From Aequorivita marisscotiae (GTDB lineage: Bacteria > Bacteroidota > Bacteroidia > Flavobacteriales > Flavobacteriaceae), in NCBI RefSeq assembly GCF_029814825.1, contig NZ_CP122379.1:496001-560000 (forward strand): a stretch of 64,000 bases of DNA, given 5' to 3'. Position numbers and translations under genes: made by a program. Of the stretch, positions 32,650 through 42,295 are shown in pieces. Below the pieces are notes generated by a model that was not told the DNA's origin, ran no database searches, and saw only the letters and a list, made by a program, of their open reading frames with translations. Position 1 is the first letter of the stretch. Each line of letters opens with the position of its first letter.

Positions 32650-35499
32650 ATGAATACAGATTCTTTTGCTTTAAGACATATTGGCCCTCGGGAAAGCGAT
32701 CTTCCCGAAATGCTTTCAACTATTGGTGCAGACTCTTTAGATCAACTTATTTTCGAAACTGTTCCGGACGATATTTTGCTGAAAAAAGCACTTAACTTGG
32801 ATACCGCAATGAGCGAACAGGAATACCTGGAGCACATTACCGAGCTTTCCACAAAAAACAAAATCTTTAAAACGTATATTGGCTTGGGATACCACCAATC
32901 CAACACCCCTCCCGTAATTCAGAGAAATATTCTGGAAAATCCGGGATGGTACACGGCATATACACCGTACCAGGCCGAAATTGCACAAGGTAGATTAGAA
33001 GCGCTGTTAAACTTCCAAACCGTAATTACAGATCTAACAGGTATGGAATTGGCAAACGCTTCACTTTTAGACGAATCTACTGCCGCAGCCGAAGCCATGT
33101 CGTTACTTTTAAACGTACGCGAAAAAGACAAGAAAAAAAACAATGCCGTAAAGTTTTTCGTTTCTGAAGAAATATTGCCGCAAACCCTATCGTTATTAGA
33201 AACTCGCGCCACTCCTATTGGCGTGGAATTGGTGGTTGGCAATCACGAAGAATTTGACTTTTCGGACGAATATTTTGGAGCTTTACTTCAATATCCAAGT
33301 AAAACCGGAAAGGTTTTCAACTTTAAAAGCTTTATAGAAAAAGCGAACGACAACCAAATTAAAGTTGCTGTTGCGGCAGATATTTTAAGCCTTGTAATGC
33401 TAGAATCTCCAGGACACTTTGGAGTTGATGTTGTTGTTGGAACAACCCAACGATTTGGCATTCCCTTGGGTTATGGCGGTCCCCACGCAGCATTTTTCGC
33501 TACTAAAGATGAGTATAAAAGAAGTATTCCGGGAAGAATCATTGGCGTTACAAAAGATACCGATGGCAACCGCGCTCTACGGATGGCACTGCAAACCCGG
33601 GAGCAGCATATTAAGCGCGATAAAGCAACTTCAAATATATGTACCGCTCAGGTTCTGCTTGCGGTTATGGCCGGAATGTACGCCGTTTATCACGGCCCCG
33701 AAGGTTTAAAATATATTGCCAAAAAAGTTCACAATGGCGCTGCAACCCTTGCAAATGCATTAGAAAAACTGGGCTTCGAGCAAGTAAACGATACATACTT
33801 TGACACCATTGCAATTAAAACCGACGCTACAAAAATCAAATTTTTAGCCGAGGCCAAAGAAGTTAACTTTTATTATCCCAACGACGAAACTGTTTCAATT
33901 TCTATTAATGAAACCACAACTATAAAAGACCTAAATAAAATAGTTGCAATCTTTTCCGAGGCGATTAAAAATGATTTCGAAAAGATTACCGCCCTAGAAA
34001 CAGGCAATAAAATCCCGGAAGAAGTTGCCCGCAAAACTGAGTTTTTACAACAGGATGTATTTAACTCCTACCACAGCGAAACAGATTTAATGCGCTACAT
34101 TAAAAAATTGGAGCGAAAAGACCTGTCTTTAAATCATTCTATGATTAGTCTGGGCTCTTGTACCATGAAACTAAACGCCGCTGCAGAAATGCTTCCGTTA
34201 AGCGACCCAATGTGGGGTAATATGCATCCATTTGTTCCTGTAGAACAAGCGGAAGGCTACCAAATTGTTTTAAAGAAACTGGAAAAACAACTTACCGAAA
34301 TTACCGGTTTTGCAGCAACTTCACTTCAACCAAACAGTGGTGCGCAAGGCGAATTTGCTGGATTAATGGTTATTCGCGCCTATCACGAATCGCGTGGAGA
34401 TGCACATAGAAATATTTGCTTAATTCCTTCATCTGCTCACGGAACAAACCCCGCGAGTGCCGTAATGGCTGGAATGAAAGTAGTTGTAACAAAGGCTACT
34501 GCAGAAGGAAATATTGATGTGGAAGATCTTCGTGAAAAAGCCATTAAACACAAAGACAACCTTTCCTGTTTAATGGTTACCTATCCTTCTACCCACGGAG
34601 TTTACGAGTCGGCTATTCGCGAAATAACAAGTATTATACACGAAAATGGCGGACAAGTTTATATGGATGGGGCTAACATGAACGCACAGGTTGGCTTAAC
34701 CAATCCTGGAGCTATTGGCGCAGATGTTTGCCACTTAAACCTTCATAAAACTTTCGCAATTCCTCACGGGGGTGGCGGCCCAGGTGTGGGACCCATTTGT
34801 GTTGCAGAGCAATTAGTTCCGTTCCTGCCTTCAAATCCTGTAATAAAAACGGGAGGCGAAAATGCTATTTCGGCTATTTCAGCGGCACCTTATGGCAGCT
34901 CATTGGTTTGCTTAATTAGCTATGCTTATATATGTATGCTCGGTGTAAATGGTCTAAAAAAAGCCACACAATACGCTATTTTAAACGCCAATTATATTAA
35001 AGAAAGACTCAATGGTCATTACGAAGTTCTTTACGCTGGCGAACGCGGCCGCGCAGCTCACGAAATGATTGTAGATTGCCGTCCGTTTAAAGCAAAGGGA
35101 ATTGAAGTTACAGACATTGCCAAACGCTTAATGGATTACGGTTTTCACGCGCCAACGGTTTCCTTCCCAATTGCCGGAACTTTGATGATAGAACCTACGG
35201 AAAGTGAAAGCAAAATGGCTTTAGATCAATTTTGTGATGCAATGATTTCTATTAGAAAAGAAATTGAAGCGGCAGATAAAGACGAACCAAATAACGTTCT
35301 GAAAAATTCGCCACACACTTTACAAATGTTAACGGCAGACGAATGGGATTTTCCATACAGCAGACAGGACGCAGCATTTCCGTTAGCGTATGTTTCAGAC
35401 AATAAGTTTTGGCCCTCTATTAGGCGGGTAGACGATGCTTATGGCGACCGGAATTTAATTTGCACCTGCGACCCAATAGAAGCTTACATGGAAGCTTAA
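32650..35499 (+). CDS. gcvP: Glycine dehydrogenase (aminomethyl-transferring), P-protein
   Basis: 949 residues, single-chain homodimeric P-protein. The N-terminal half has FALRHIGPRESDLPEML and the C-terminal half has the PLP lysine motif HLNLHKTFAIPHGGGGPG near residue 698 (HK). Decarboxylates glycine and passes the aminomethyl group to lipoyl-GcvH. Full length; both halves are present, unlike split gcvPA/gcvPB. GcvT and GcvH are not in the window. Confidence 0.98.
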   Translation: MNTDSFALRHIGPRESDLPEMLSTIGADSLDQLIFETVPDDILLKKALNLDTAMSEQEYLEHITELSTKNKIFKTYIGLGYHQSNTPPVIQRNILENPGWYTAYTPYQAEIAQGRLEALLNFQTVITDLTGMELANASLLDESTAAAEAMSLLLNVREKDKKKNNAVKFFVSEEILPQTLSLLETRATPIGVELVVGNHEEFDFSDEYFGALLQYPSKTGKVFNFKSFIEKANDNQIKVAVAADILSLVMLESPGHFGVDVVVGTTQRFGIPLGYGGPHAAFFATKDEYKRSIPGRIIGVTKDTDGNRALRMALQTREQHIKRDKATSNICTAQVLLAVMAGMYAVYHGPEGLKYIAKKVHNGAATLANALEKLGFEQVNDTYFDTIAIKTDATKIKFLAEAKEVNFYYPNDETVSISINETTTIKDLNKIVAIFSEAIKNDFEKITALETGNKIPEEVARKTEFLQQDVFNSYHSETDLMRYIKKLERKDLSLNHSMISLGSCTMKLNAAAEMLPLSDPMWGNMHPFVPVEQAEGYQIVLKKLEKQLTEITGFAATSLQPNSGAQGEFAGLMVIRAYHESRGDAHRNICLIPSSAHGTNPASAVMAGMKVVVTKATAEGNIDVEDLREKAIKHKDNLSCLMVTYPSTHGVYESAIREITSIIHENGGQVYMDGANMNAQVGLTNPGAIGADVCHLNLHKTFAIPHGGGGPGVGPICVAEQLVPFLPSNPVIKTGGENAISAISAAPYGSSLVCLISYAYICMLGVNGLKKATQYAILNANYIKERLNGHYEVLYAGERGRAAHEMIVDCRPFKAKGIEVTDIAKRLMDYGFHAPTVSFPIAGTLMIEPTESESKMALDQFCDAMISIRKEIEAADKDEPNNVLKNSPHTLQMLTADEWDFPYSRQDAAFPLAYVSDNKFWPSIRRVDDAYGDRNLICTCDPIEAYMEA

Positions 35500-35508
35500 G
35501 AAAGTTTG

Positions 35509-35568
35509 CAGTAGCGGTATTCAGTACTCACTTTTAGAGTGAAAAGGATTAACTGAATACCGTTACTG
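35509..35568. repeat. 17-bp stem hairpin between gcvP and KAS III
   Basis: CAGTAGCGGTATTCAGT and ACTGAATACCGTTACTG pair over 17 positions with a single G-U wobble, around a loop with its own CACT/AGTG stem. A T-run lies 13 bases after the stem, so a rho-independent terminator is possible but imperfect. Confidence 0.75.
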
Positions 35569-35616
35569 AATACTGAACACATTTTTTTCCGTACTTTTAA
35601 CAAAACTTTTTTCTTT

Positions 35617-36675
35617 ATGAAAGTCAAAATAACCGGTATAGGCAGTTACATTCCAAGCGAGATTGCGAAGAATGAACATTTCGGAAACCATCATTTTTAC
35701 AATGAAGATGGAACGCGCTTTGGCCAAGAAAATGAAACGATTATAGAAAAGTTTAAAGCCATTACCGGTATAGCCGAACGCAGATACCTACCCAAAAGCC
35801 TAAATACGTCAGACATTGCAACCTTTGCCGCAGAAAACGCAATTAACAGCGCAGGAATTAAAAAAGAAGAATTAGATTACATTATAGTTGCCCACAATTA
35901 TGGCGATGTAAAATACGGAGCCGTGCAGAGCGATACGGTACCCAGCATTGCTACCCGAGTTAAACACAATTTAAAAATACAAAACCCTACTTGTGTAGGA
36001 TACGATATGCTTTTTGGATGCCCTGGATGGATTGAAAGTATGATACAAGCCAATGCATTTATAAAGGCCGGAATTGCCAAAAAATGTCTGGTTATAGGCG
36101 CCGAAGCGCTTTCGCGCGTTGTAGATCCGCACGATCGCGACTCTATGATTTACAGCGACGGTGCAGGTGCTGCAGTAGTGGAAGCCACCGAGGATACCGG
36201 CGGAATTCTAAGCCATTTTAGCGCCACCTACGCTTTTGACGAAGCACATTTTATTTATTTTGGCGAAAGCAACAATTTGGCGAAAAAAGATAACCGCCGC
36301 TATATAAAAATGTACGGTAGAAAGATTTATGAATTCGCGCTAAGCCACGTGCCAGATGCCATGAAAATCTGCCTCGAAAAAAGCGGCCACGGCATAGACG
36401 AAGTGAAAAAAATATTCATCCACCAAGCCAACGAAAAGATGGATGAGGCCATTGTAAACCGTTTTTACAAGTTATATGACAAGGCCGCTCCCGAAAAAAT
36501 CATGCCCATGAGCATCAACAAATTGGGCAACAGTAGCGTAGCCACGGTACCCACGCTTTACGATCTGGTGTTGAACGGTGAGTTAGAGGGCCACTCGATA
36601 AAAAAAGGAGATGTGGTTATTTTTGCAAGCGTTGGCGCGGGCATGAATATTAATGCGATAGTTTATAAGGTGTAA
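35617..36675 (+). CDS. 3-oxoacyl-ACP synthase III family protein
   Basis: 352 residues. Thiolase-fold ketoacyl synthase III with Cys in LFGCPGWIESM near residue 136, His in IFIHQANEKMD near 268 and Asn in NKLGNSSVATVP near 307: the Cys-His-Asn triad of KAS III. Makes a carbon-carbon bond between acyl-CoA and malonyl-ACP, for example at initiation of fatty acid or a secondary lipid synthesis. Branched from canonical FabH in the Cys motif, so the substrate may differ. It stands 118 bp after gcvP and before the methyltransferase pair. Confidence 0.88.
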   Translation: MKVKITGIGSYIPSEIAKNEHFGNHHFYNEDGTRFGQENETIIEKFKAITGIAERRYLPKSLNTSDIATFAAENAINSAGIKKEELDYIIVAHNYGDVKYGAVQSDTVPSIATRVKHNLKIQNPTCVGYDMLFGCPGWIESMIQANAFIKAGIAKKCLVIGAEALSRVVDPHDRDSMIYSDGAGAAVVEATEDTGGILSHFSATYAFDEAHFIYFGESNNLAKKDNRRYIKMYGRKIYEFALSHVPDAMKICLEKSGHGIDEVKKIFIHQANEKMDEAIVNRFYKLYDKAAPEKIMPMSINKLGNSSVATVPTLYDLVLNGELEGHSIKKGDVVIFASVGAGMNINAIVYKV

Positions 36676-36677
36676 AT

Positions 36678-36711
36678 AATTCTGAAATCCGAATTCAGAA
36701 TTCAGAATTTA
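36678..36711. repeat. AATTCTGAATT-type palindromic repeat
   Basis: TAATTCTGAAATCCGAATTCAG and a second AATTCAGAATT unit form an imperfect palindrome in the KAS III-to-methyltransferase gap. It is a relative of the 34-base palindrome at 8817. Confidence 0.5.
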
Positions 36712-36715
36712 AAAG

Positions 36716-37237
36716 ATGTACGAAGGCAAGTTTCCTAAAAAAAGATACAAACACACGCTTCATTTTTTGAAAGAGGTAATTTCCAAGGAAGAAAAAATCT
36801 TAGATTTGGGTGTTTCCAATCCCTTTTCCGAAATTCTCACTAAAGAAGGCTTTAATGTAACAAATACCAAAGGCGAAGACCTTGACCTTGAAACCGAAGT
36901 TGTTAAAACGAATGATTTTGAAGTGGTTACCGCCTTCGAAATATTTGAGCATTTGGTCTCCCCTTTCAACGTATTAAAAGATATTCAAGCAAAAAAACTG
37001 GTTGCTTCCATTCCTTTAAAGCTTTGGTTTGCCTCGGCTTATAAAAGCAAAACCGACAAATGGGACCGCCACTACCACGAATTTGAGGATTGGCAATTTG
37101 ACTGGCTTTTGGAAAAGGCAGGTTGGCGTATTGTGAAACGTGAAAAATTTACCAATCCTGTAAATAAAATCGGGATTCGGCCAATTCTCAGAAGGGTTAC
37201 GCCACGGTATTATATTGTTTATGCTGAAAGAATTTAA
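36716..37237 (+). CDS. SAM-dependent methyltransferase-like protein
   Basis: 173 residues. Rossmann-type KILDLGVSNPF near residue 28 (altered motif I, DLG then V), acidic region FEVVTAFEIFEHL near 69 and a C-terminal region HYHEFEDWQFDWLLEKAGW typical of small bacterial methyltransferases acting in glycan or lipid pathways. The end is one base from the following GT2 start (TAATG), so the two are co-translated. Confidence 0.7.
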   Translation: MYEGKFPKKRYKHTLHFLKEVISKEEKILDLGVSNPFSEILTKEGFNVTNTKGEDLDLETEVVKTNDFEVVTAFEIFEHLVSPFNVLKDIQAKKLVASIPLKLWFASAYKSKTDKWDRHYHEFEDWQFDWLLEKAGWRIVKREKFTNPVNKIGIRPILRRVTPRYYIVYAERI

Positions 37238-38091
37238 TGAATTTCTACATCGTCATACCCGCCCATAACGAAGAAGCATTTATCGGCAAAACTCTTGGGT
37301 CGTTAGTTGAGCAAACCTTACTTCCCAAAAAAATTGTTGTTGTAAATGACGCTTCAACAGATGGGACACAACAAATAATTGATCAATTTTCAGAAAAATA
37401 CCATTTTATAAAAAGTGAATTTCACAATTCAAAAAAACTTCACGAGCCGGGCAGTAAAGTTATAAATGCTTTTTATAAAGGTTTTGAAACGCTAGATGAT
37501 GACTTTGATGTTATATGCAAATTTGACGCTGACATTATTTTACCCCCAAATTATTTCGAAAAAATAATAGAATTATTTTCATCCGATGAAAAAGTAGGCA
37601 TTGCTGGCGGTAATCTTTATATTAAAGTAGAAAATGAGTGGAAATTTGAAAACATTTCAAAAAAAACTAAAGTGCGTGGCCCTATAAAATTGTACAGAAG
37701 AAAATGTTTCAAAGAAATCGGCGGCCTAAAAAAATCAATGGGCTGGGATACGGTGGATGAGCTCCTGGCCCAATACCACGGTTGGAAAGTAAAGACCGAC
37801 CCTTCGCTGCACGTAAAGCATTTAAAACCTACGGGCAAAGTCTATACAAAAGCCTCAAAACACAAACAGGGCGAGGCTTTCTATAAAATGCGCTACGGGT
37901 TTTGGCTTACGCTTATCGCTTCGGCGAAACTCGCCTCCAAAAAAAATAGTTTTTCATTTTTTGCAGATACATTAAAAGGTTACTTTAAAGCGAAAAACGC
38001 CAAATTAGACTTTATCGTTTCAGAAAAGGAAGGCGAATTTATCCGCAACCTCCGTTGGAAAAACGTTCGAAAGAAATTGGGATTGGGGTGA
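37237..38091 (+). CDS. Family 2 glycosyltransferase
   Basis: 284 residues. NFYIVIPAHNEEAFIGKTL at the N-terminus and ICKFDADIILPP near 87 (DxD) define GT2. A C-terminal Lys-rich stretch follows. No membrane segment except perhaps near residue 230. Works with the overlapping methyltransferase, likely in surface polysaccharide or lipid glycosylation; donor unknown. Confidence 0.82.
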   Translation: MNFYIVIPAHNEEAFIGKTLGSLVEQTLLPKKIVVVNDASTDGTQQIIDQFSEKYHFIKSEFHNSKKLHEPGSKVINAFYKGFETLDDDFDVICKFDADIILPPNYFEKIIELFSSDEKVGIAGGNLYIKVENEWKFENISKKTKVRGPIKLYRRKCFKEIGGLKKSMGWDTVDELLAQYHGWKVKTDPSLHVKHLKPTGKVYTKASKHKQGEAFYKMRYGFWLTLIASAKLASKKNSFSFFADTLKGYFKAKNAKLDFIVSEKEGEFIRNLRWKNVRKKLGLG

Positions 38092-38154
38092 TTTAAGATT
38101 TAAGATTTAAAATACGACAACATCTCCTTAACATATAATCGTAGATAAATTCGT

Positions 38155-38162
38155 TATTTTTG
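38155..38162 (+). promoter_or_regulatory. Bacteroidetes -7-like motif upstream of alkaline phosphatase
   Basis: TATTTTTG (TAnnTTTG) is 18 bases before the ATG at 38180. No TTTG -33 box can be seen, so support is moderate. Confidence 0.4.
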
Positions 38163-38179
38163 CTCCTTAAATTTTAGCA

Positions 38180-39286
38180 ATGCAACTCAAGATTTCTTTC
38201 CTCACATTTTTTTTCTCAAGCCTACTTATTACTACTTCCTGCGTTTCTGTTCAGGTAAGCGATAATACGGTATCTACATATTCGTCAGAAGAAAAGAAAC
38301 CCAAGAATATTATTTTATTAATTGGCGACGGCATGGGGCTGAGCCAGGTTTCCGCCGCAATTTATTACAAGAACGGCAAACCAAATTTTGAACATTTCAG
38401 TACAATTGGACTAAGTAAAACATCGTCCGCTAGTGATTTAATTACCGATTCGGCCGCTGGCGCAACAGTTTTTTCCACTGGCGTTAAAACATACAACGGC
38501 GCAATTGGTGTAAATAAAGATACAATTGCCGTACCAACCATTGTAGAGCAACTTTCGCAACGAGGCTTGGCCACGGGTATTATAGCTACTTCGTCTATTC
38601 AACACGCTACCCCTGCCAGTTTTTATGCCCACGTAAAAAGCCGAAGAATGTATGAGGAAATTACAGAATTTGCACCTAATTCCGGTGTAAACTTTTTTGC
38701 TGGGGGTGGATTGAAATTCTTCAATAAAAGAAAAGATGGAAATGATTTGTTAGCTGAAATGGAAGCCAAAGGCTATAAAGTAATTACGGATCAACTTCCG
38801 AAAACCCCCAGTGAGAAAAACGAACTTATTTTACTTGCAGAAGATGGAATGCCCAAAATAAATGAAGGCCGTGGCAATTTTCTTCCGAACGCCACCAAAC
38901 TTGCATTGGACAAACTGTCTAAAAACGAAAAAGGATTTTTTTTAATGGTTGAAGGAAGCCAGATAGATTGGGGCGGCCATAACAACGACGCCGATTACTT
39001 AATAGAAGAGCTTTTAGATTTTGACAAAACCTTGGGCGTAGCTTTAGATTTTGCCAAGCAAAATGGCGAAACGCTTGTAATTGTTACCGCAGACCACGAA
39101 ACAGGAGGTTTTACACTAGCATCTGACGGCAAAGATTACAACAAAGTAAAACCGGTTTTTTCTACTACTGGCCACTCAGGTACGATGGTTCCCGTTTTTG
39201 CGGAAGGCCCTGGCGCTTCTAAATTTAATGGTATTTTTGAAAGTATTGCGATATACCATAAAATGATGGCTCTTTTTGATAAATAA
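38180..39286 (+). CDS. Alkaline phosphatase
   Basis: 368 residues. The N-terminal signal has a lipobox-like LITTSC (Cys21), so a membrane-anchored periplasmic enzyme is likely. Active-site blocks: LLIGDGMGLSQV near 49, TDSAAGATVFSTG near 91 (nucleophile Ser), EGSQIDWGGHNND near 259 and TADHETGGF near 306, supplying the Zn and Mg ligands. Hydrolyses phosphomonoesters to release phosphate. Not in an obvious pho operon; transcribed on its own. Confidence 0.93.
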   Translation: MQLKISFLTFFFSSLLITTSCVSVQVSDNTVSTYSSEEKKPKNIILLIGDGMGLSQVSAAIYYKNGKPNFEHFSTIGLSKTSSASDLITDSAAGATVFSTGVKTYNGAIGVNKDTIAVPTIVEQLSQRGLATGIIATSSIQHATPASFYAHVKSRRMYEEITEFAPNSGVNFFAGGGLKFFNKRKDGNDLLAEMEAKGYKVITDQLPKTPSEKNELILLAEDGMPKINEGRGNFLPNATKLALDKLSKNEKGFFLMVEGSQIDWGGHNNDADYLIEELLDFDKTLGVALDFAKQNGETLVIVTADHETGGFTLASDGKDYNKVKPVFSTTGHSGTMVPVFAEGPGASKFNGIFESIAIYHKMMALFDK

Positions 39287-39354
39287 AAGCCAAAAAAAGC
39301 ATTTTCAATTATCAGTGTGCTAATTTTAGTATTTTAGCCATAGCTTACGATTGT

Positions 39355-40095
39355 ATGAAGTATATAGAAGATATTGGTTCTTATTTTATAATGCTAAAAA
39401 AGGTGTTTGGTAGCTTTACCAAAACATCGGTTCTGCGGCATCTTATTTTTAAGGAAATCAACGATCTTATTATTAGCTCGTTGGGCATTGTAGCATTTAT
39501 CTCCTTTTTTGTGGGCGGGGTTGTGGCCATACAAACGGCCCTAAATATGGATAACCCTATAATTCCGGACAGCCTAATAGGTTTCGCAACGCGCCAATCT
39601 GTTATACTGGAATTTGCCCCTACCTTTATTTCCATAATTATGGCGGGAAAGGTAGGCTCGTTTATTACTTCCAGTATAGGCTCTATGCGGGTTACCGAAC
39701 AAATAGACGCTTTGGAAGTAATGGGAATTAATTCATTAAACTATTTAGTTTTTCCGAAAATTGTGGCTCTAATGTTCTATCCGTTTGTAATTGTGCTCTC
39801 AATGTTCCTTGGCGTTCTCGGGGGTTGGGTGGCTGGCGTTTACGGCGGTTTTACAAGTTCTTCCGATTTTATTGCGGGGGTACAGGAAGATTTTATTCCC
39901 TACCAACTCTTTTACGCTTTTTTTAAAACTTTTGTTTTTGCTTTTATTCTCGCCACCGTTCCTTCTTGGCAAGGATTTTATATGAAAGGTGGCTCGCTGG
40001 AAGTAGGTAAGGCGAGCACCAATTCCTTCGTTTGGACCAGCGTGCTGATTATTGCGGCCAACTATATTATAACCCAACTTCTCCTTAGCTCATGA
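39355..40095 (+). CDS. mlaE: MlaE family ABC transporter permease
   Basis: 246 residues. Five to six hydrophobic segments with the MlaE signature region: RMTEQ-like SMRVTEQIDALEVMG near 122 and LEFAPTFISIIMAGKVGS near 84. Part of a phospholipid-trafficking ABC complex in the inner membrane. It overlaps the ATPase gene by four bases (ATGA). An MlaD-type substrate-binding gene is not next to it, so partners would be encoded elsewhere. Confidence 0.9.
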   Translation: MKYIEDIGSYFIMLKKVFGSFTKTSVLRHLIFKEINDLIISSLGIVAFISFFVGGVVAIQTALNMDNPIIPDSLIGFATRQSVILEFAPTFISIIMAGKVGSFITSSIGSMRVTEQIDALEVMGINSLNYLVFPKIVALMFYPFVIVLSMFLGVLGGWVAGVYGGFTSSSDFIAGVQEDFIPYQLFYAFFKTFVFAFILATVPSWQGFYMKGGSLEVGKASTNSFVWTSVLIIAANYIITQLLLSS

Positions 40096-40856
40096 TAAAA
40101 ATAGAAGATGTACATAAAAGTTTTGGCGATGAGGAAATCCTAAAAGGAATATCAACCGAATTCGATAAAGGAAAAACAAACCTTATTATTGGACAAAGTG
40201 GAAGTGGAAAAACGGTTTTGCTTAAATGTCTTATCGGACTTTTTAAGCCTGAGAAAGGTAGAATCTATTACGAAGATAAGGCCATACAAGATATGGACGA
40301 CGAACAGCAGCGCAAGTTACGCGAAGAAATTGGAATGCTTTTTCAAGGCGGAGCACTCTTCGATTCTATGAATATTGAAGAAAATGTTATGTTCCCGCTG
40401 CGAATGTTTACCAAGCAGAAAAAAGCCGATATGGTTGCCAGGGTAAACGAAGTATTGAAACGGGTAAATCTTGAAAATGTGAATAAAAAATTTCCAGCAG
40501 AAATATCTGGTGGAATGCAAAAAAGGGTTTCCATAGCCCGTGCAATTGTAAACAAACCAAAATTTCTTTTTTGCGACGAGCCCAATTCCGGTCTCGATCC
40601 AAAAACAGCAACCTTGATTGATACATTGATTCAGGATCTTACCCACGAGTACGATATTACTACAATTGTAGTAACCCACGATATGAATTCGGTGATGGAA
40701 ATAGGCGAAAAAGTGGTACTGCTGAAAGACGGAAAACTGGTGTGGCAGGGCACCAATCAACAAATTTTCAAAACAGATAATGAAGATGTTACAAACTTTG
40801 TGTACTCATCAGACCTTTTCAAAAAAATTCGCGAAGTACAACTAAAGGAAGGTTAA
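40092..40856 (+). CDS. mlaF: ABC transporter ATPase, MlaF type
   Basis: 254 residues. Walker A GQSGSGKTVLLK near 34, Q-loop FQGG near 83, signature ISGGMQKRVSIARA near 136 and Walker B FLFCDEPNSGLDP near 158, then the H-loop TTIVVTHDM. Supplies energy to the MlaE permease with which it overlaps. Ends 3 bp before the convergent DUF389 gene. Confidence 0.92.
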   Translation: MIKIEDVHKSFGDEEILKGISTEFDKGKTNLIIGQSGSGKTVLLKCLIGLFKPEKGRIYYEDKAIQDMDDEQQRKLREEIGMLFQGGALFDSMNIEENVMFPLRMFTKQKKADMVARVNEVLKRVNLENVNKKFPAEISGGMQKRVSIARAIVNKPKFLFCDEPNSGLDPKTATLIDTLIQDLTHEYDITTIVVTHDMNSVMEIGEKVVLLKDGKLVWQGTNQQIFKTDNEDVTNFVYSSDLFKKIREVQLKEG

Positions 40857-40858
40857 CC

Positions 40859-42295
40859 CTACGGATATTCGGAAACTTGAAGGGTATCAAATTTCATTTT
40901 AAACTTCATCCAAGCTTCTATCTTTTTTAAATCTGCCTTCCGATTTTTAGAAGAAACATTCTTTTTCCAACGAATATTTATAACCGGGACAGTATCCGTA
41001 GTTTTAAAATTAGTGGTTATTTTATTCGAAAAACTGAAAGTTTCAATGTTTTCGTAATTAATTTTAATCTCTTCGCTTAACTGCTTAAACGGAATGTTCT
41101 GCACTTTTAAATGAGCTATTTCGTTTTCCAAAAAGCGAATCTGTTCATCTTTATTTTGAATAATTTGCTCGTTTTTAACATACAGATCTTCTAAAATTCC
41201 CGCCTTAATTTCACCGGAAAGTTTGGCTGCCATTTCCCCACTTTGATCGGCACCTTGATAAATACGCAACCGGGTTTCGCTTAAATTTTCGGTATTTTCC
41301 AATTCCTGAAGCCACTCGTTTATTTTATTTTGTGGTACAGGACGACCAATTAAATACACGTCAATATTTTTAGATTTATAGTCCTGCGTAAACTTTACAA
41401 CTTCGGCACCTTCGTATTGAATAACGTTTTTTACAAAATCCTTGGTTTTATTTTCAAAAACCTGTTGGTCTAAAAGTTTAAGAAACAACCATACGCTGGG
41501 TATCATAACGGCAATAGCTATTACGGTTGCAATTTGCGCAGTTCGTTTTCTGCGCTTGCTATTGGCATAACGCACCAACGGAAACTGTAATATTTTTGAA
41601 ACAATAAAGGTAGAAAGTGCTATAAAAACCGCATTTATAGAAAATAAATACAAAGCACCACCCGCATACGAAGCATTACCTATAGCCAAGCCGTAACCCA
41701 CGGTACAAAGAGGCGGCATTAAAGCAGTGGCAATTGCAACTCCAAAAATAACACTGGCAATTGTACCACTCTTTGTTTTTGCAACAATTAATCCCAATCC
41801 ACCAAATATTGCAATAAGCACATCTAAAATTGTAGGATATGTTCTGGCAATAAGCTCAGGCGTCTCCTCGGTTAAGGGCGAAAGTTTAAAATACAGAAAA
41901 GCGGTTAGCACACTTAAAAAAACCATCACTCCAAGATTAATTAAGGAGCGTTTAAGCGTATCTACATCGTTAATGGCAACAGAGAGCCCAATACCTACAA
42001 TTGGCCCCATTAATGGCGAAATTAACATCGCACCAATAACCACCGCTGTACTACTAACATTTAGCCCAATAGAGGCCACAAAAATTGAAAAAATAAGAAT
42101 CCATGCGGTATGGCCCTTAAACGAAATATCTTTTTTAACGGCTTCAATGGTCGCATCGCGGTCTGTATCTGCACGAATGTCAAAAAGTTCGCTCAGGAAT
42201 TTTTTGATACTTTGCCAAGTGTTGAGCTTTACTTGCTCAAACTCCTCATCATTTGGAGTAACCTTAACGTCCTGATTATTTTGTGATGTACCCAT
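40859..42295 (-). CDS. DUF389 family membrane protein
   Basis: 478 residues. A cytoplasmic N-terminus is followed by six or more helices (residues 55-280), with GAMLISPLMGPIVGIGL near 86 as the DUF389 hallmark, and then a soluble C-terminal half with a coiled-coil-like segment near 355-400 (EQIIQNKDEQIRFLENEIA). Function unknown. Its ATG shares one base with the stop of manC (TAATG), so both are cotranscribed. Confidence 0.85.
   Translation of the reverse strand: MGTSQNNQDVKVTPNDEEFEQVKLNTWQSIKKFLSELFDIRADTDRDATIEAVKKDISFKGHTAWILIFSIFVASIGLNVSSTAVVIGAMLISPLMGPIVGIGLSVAINDVDTLKRSLINLGVMVFLSVLTAFLYFKLSPLTEETPELIARTYPTILDVLIAIFGGLGLIVAKTKSGTIASVIFGVAIATALMPPLCTVGYGLAIGNASYAGGALYLFSINAVFIALSTFIVSKILQFPLVRYANSKRRKRTAQIATVIAIAVMIPSVWLFLKLLDQQVFENKTKDFVKNVIQYEGAEVVKFTQDYKSKNIDVYLIGRPVPQNKINEWLQELENTENLSETRLRIYQGADQSGEMAAKLSGEIKAGILEDLYVKNEQIIQNKDEQIRFLENEIAHLKVQNIPFKQLSEEIKINYENIETFSFSNKITTNFKTTDTVPVINIRWKKNVSSKNRKADLKKIEAWMKFKMKFDTLQVSEYP

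Noticed and set aside
41727..42275. 182-codon plus-strand frame
   Set aside because: Antisense shadow of the DUF389 gene, which has clear membrane helices and the family motif.
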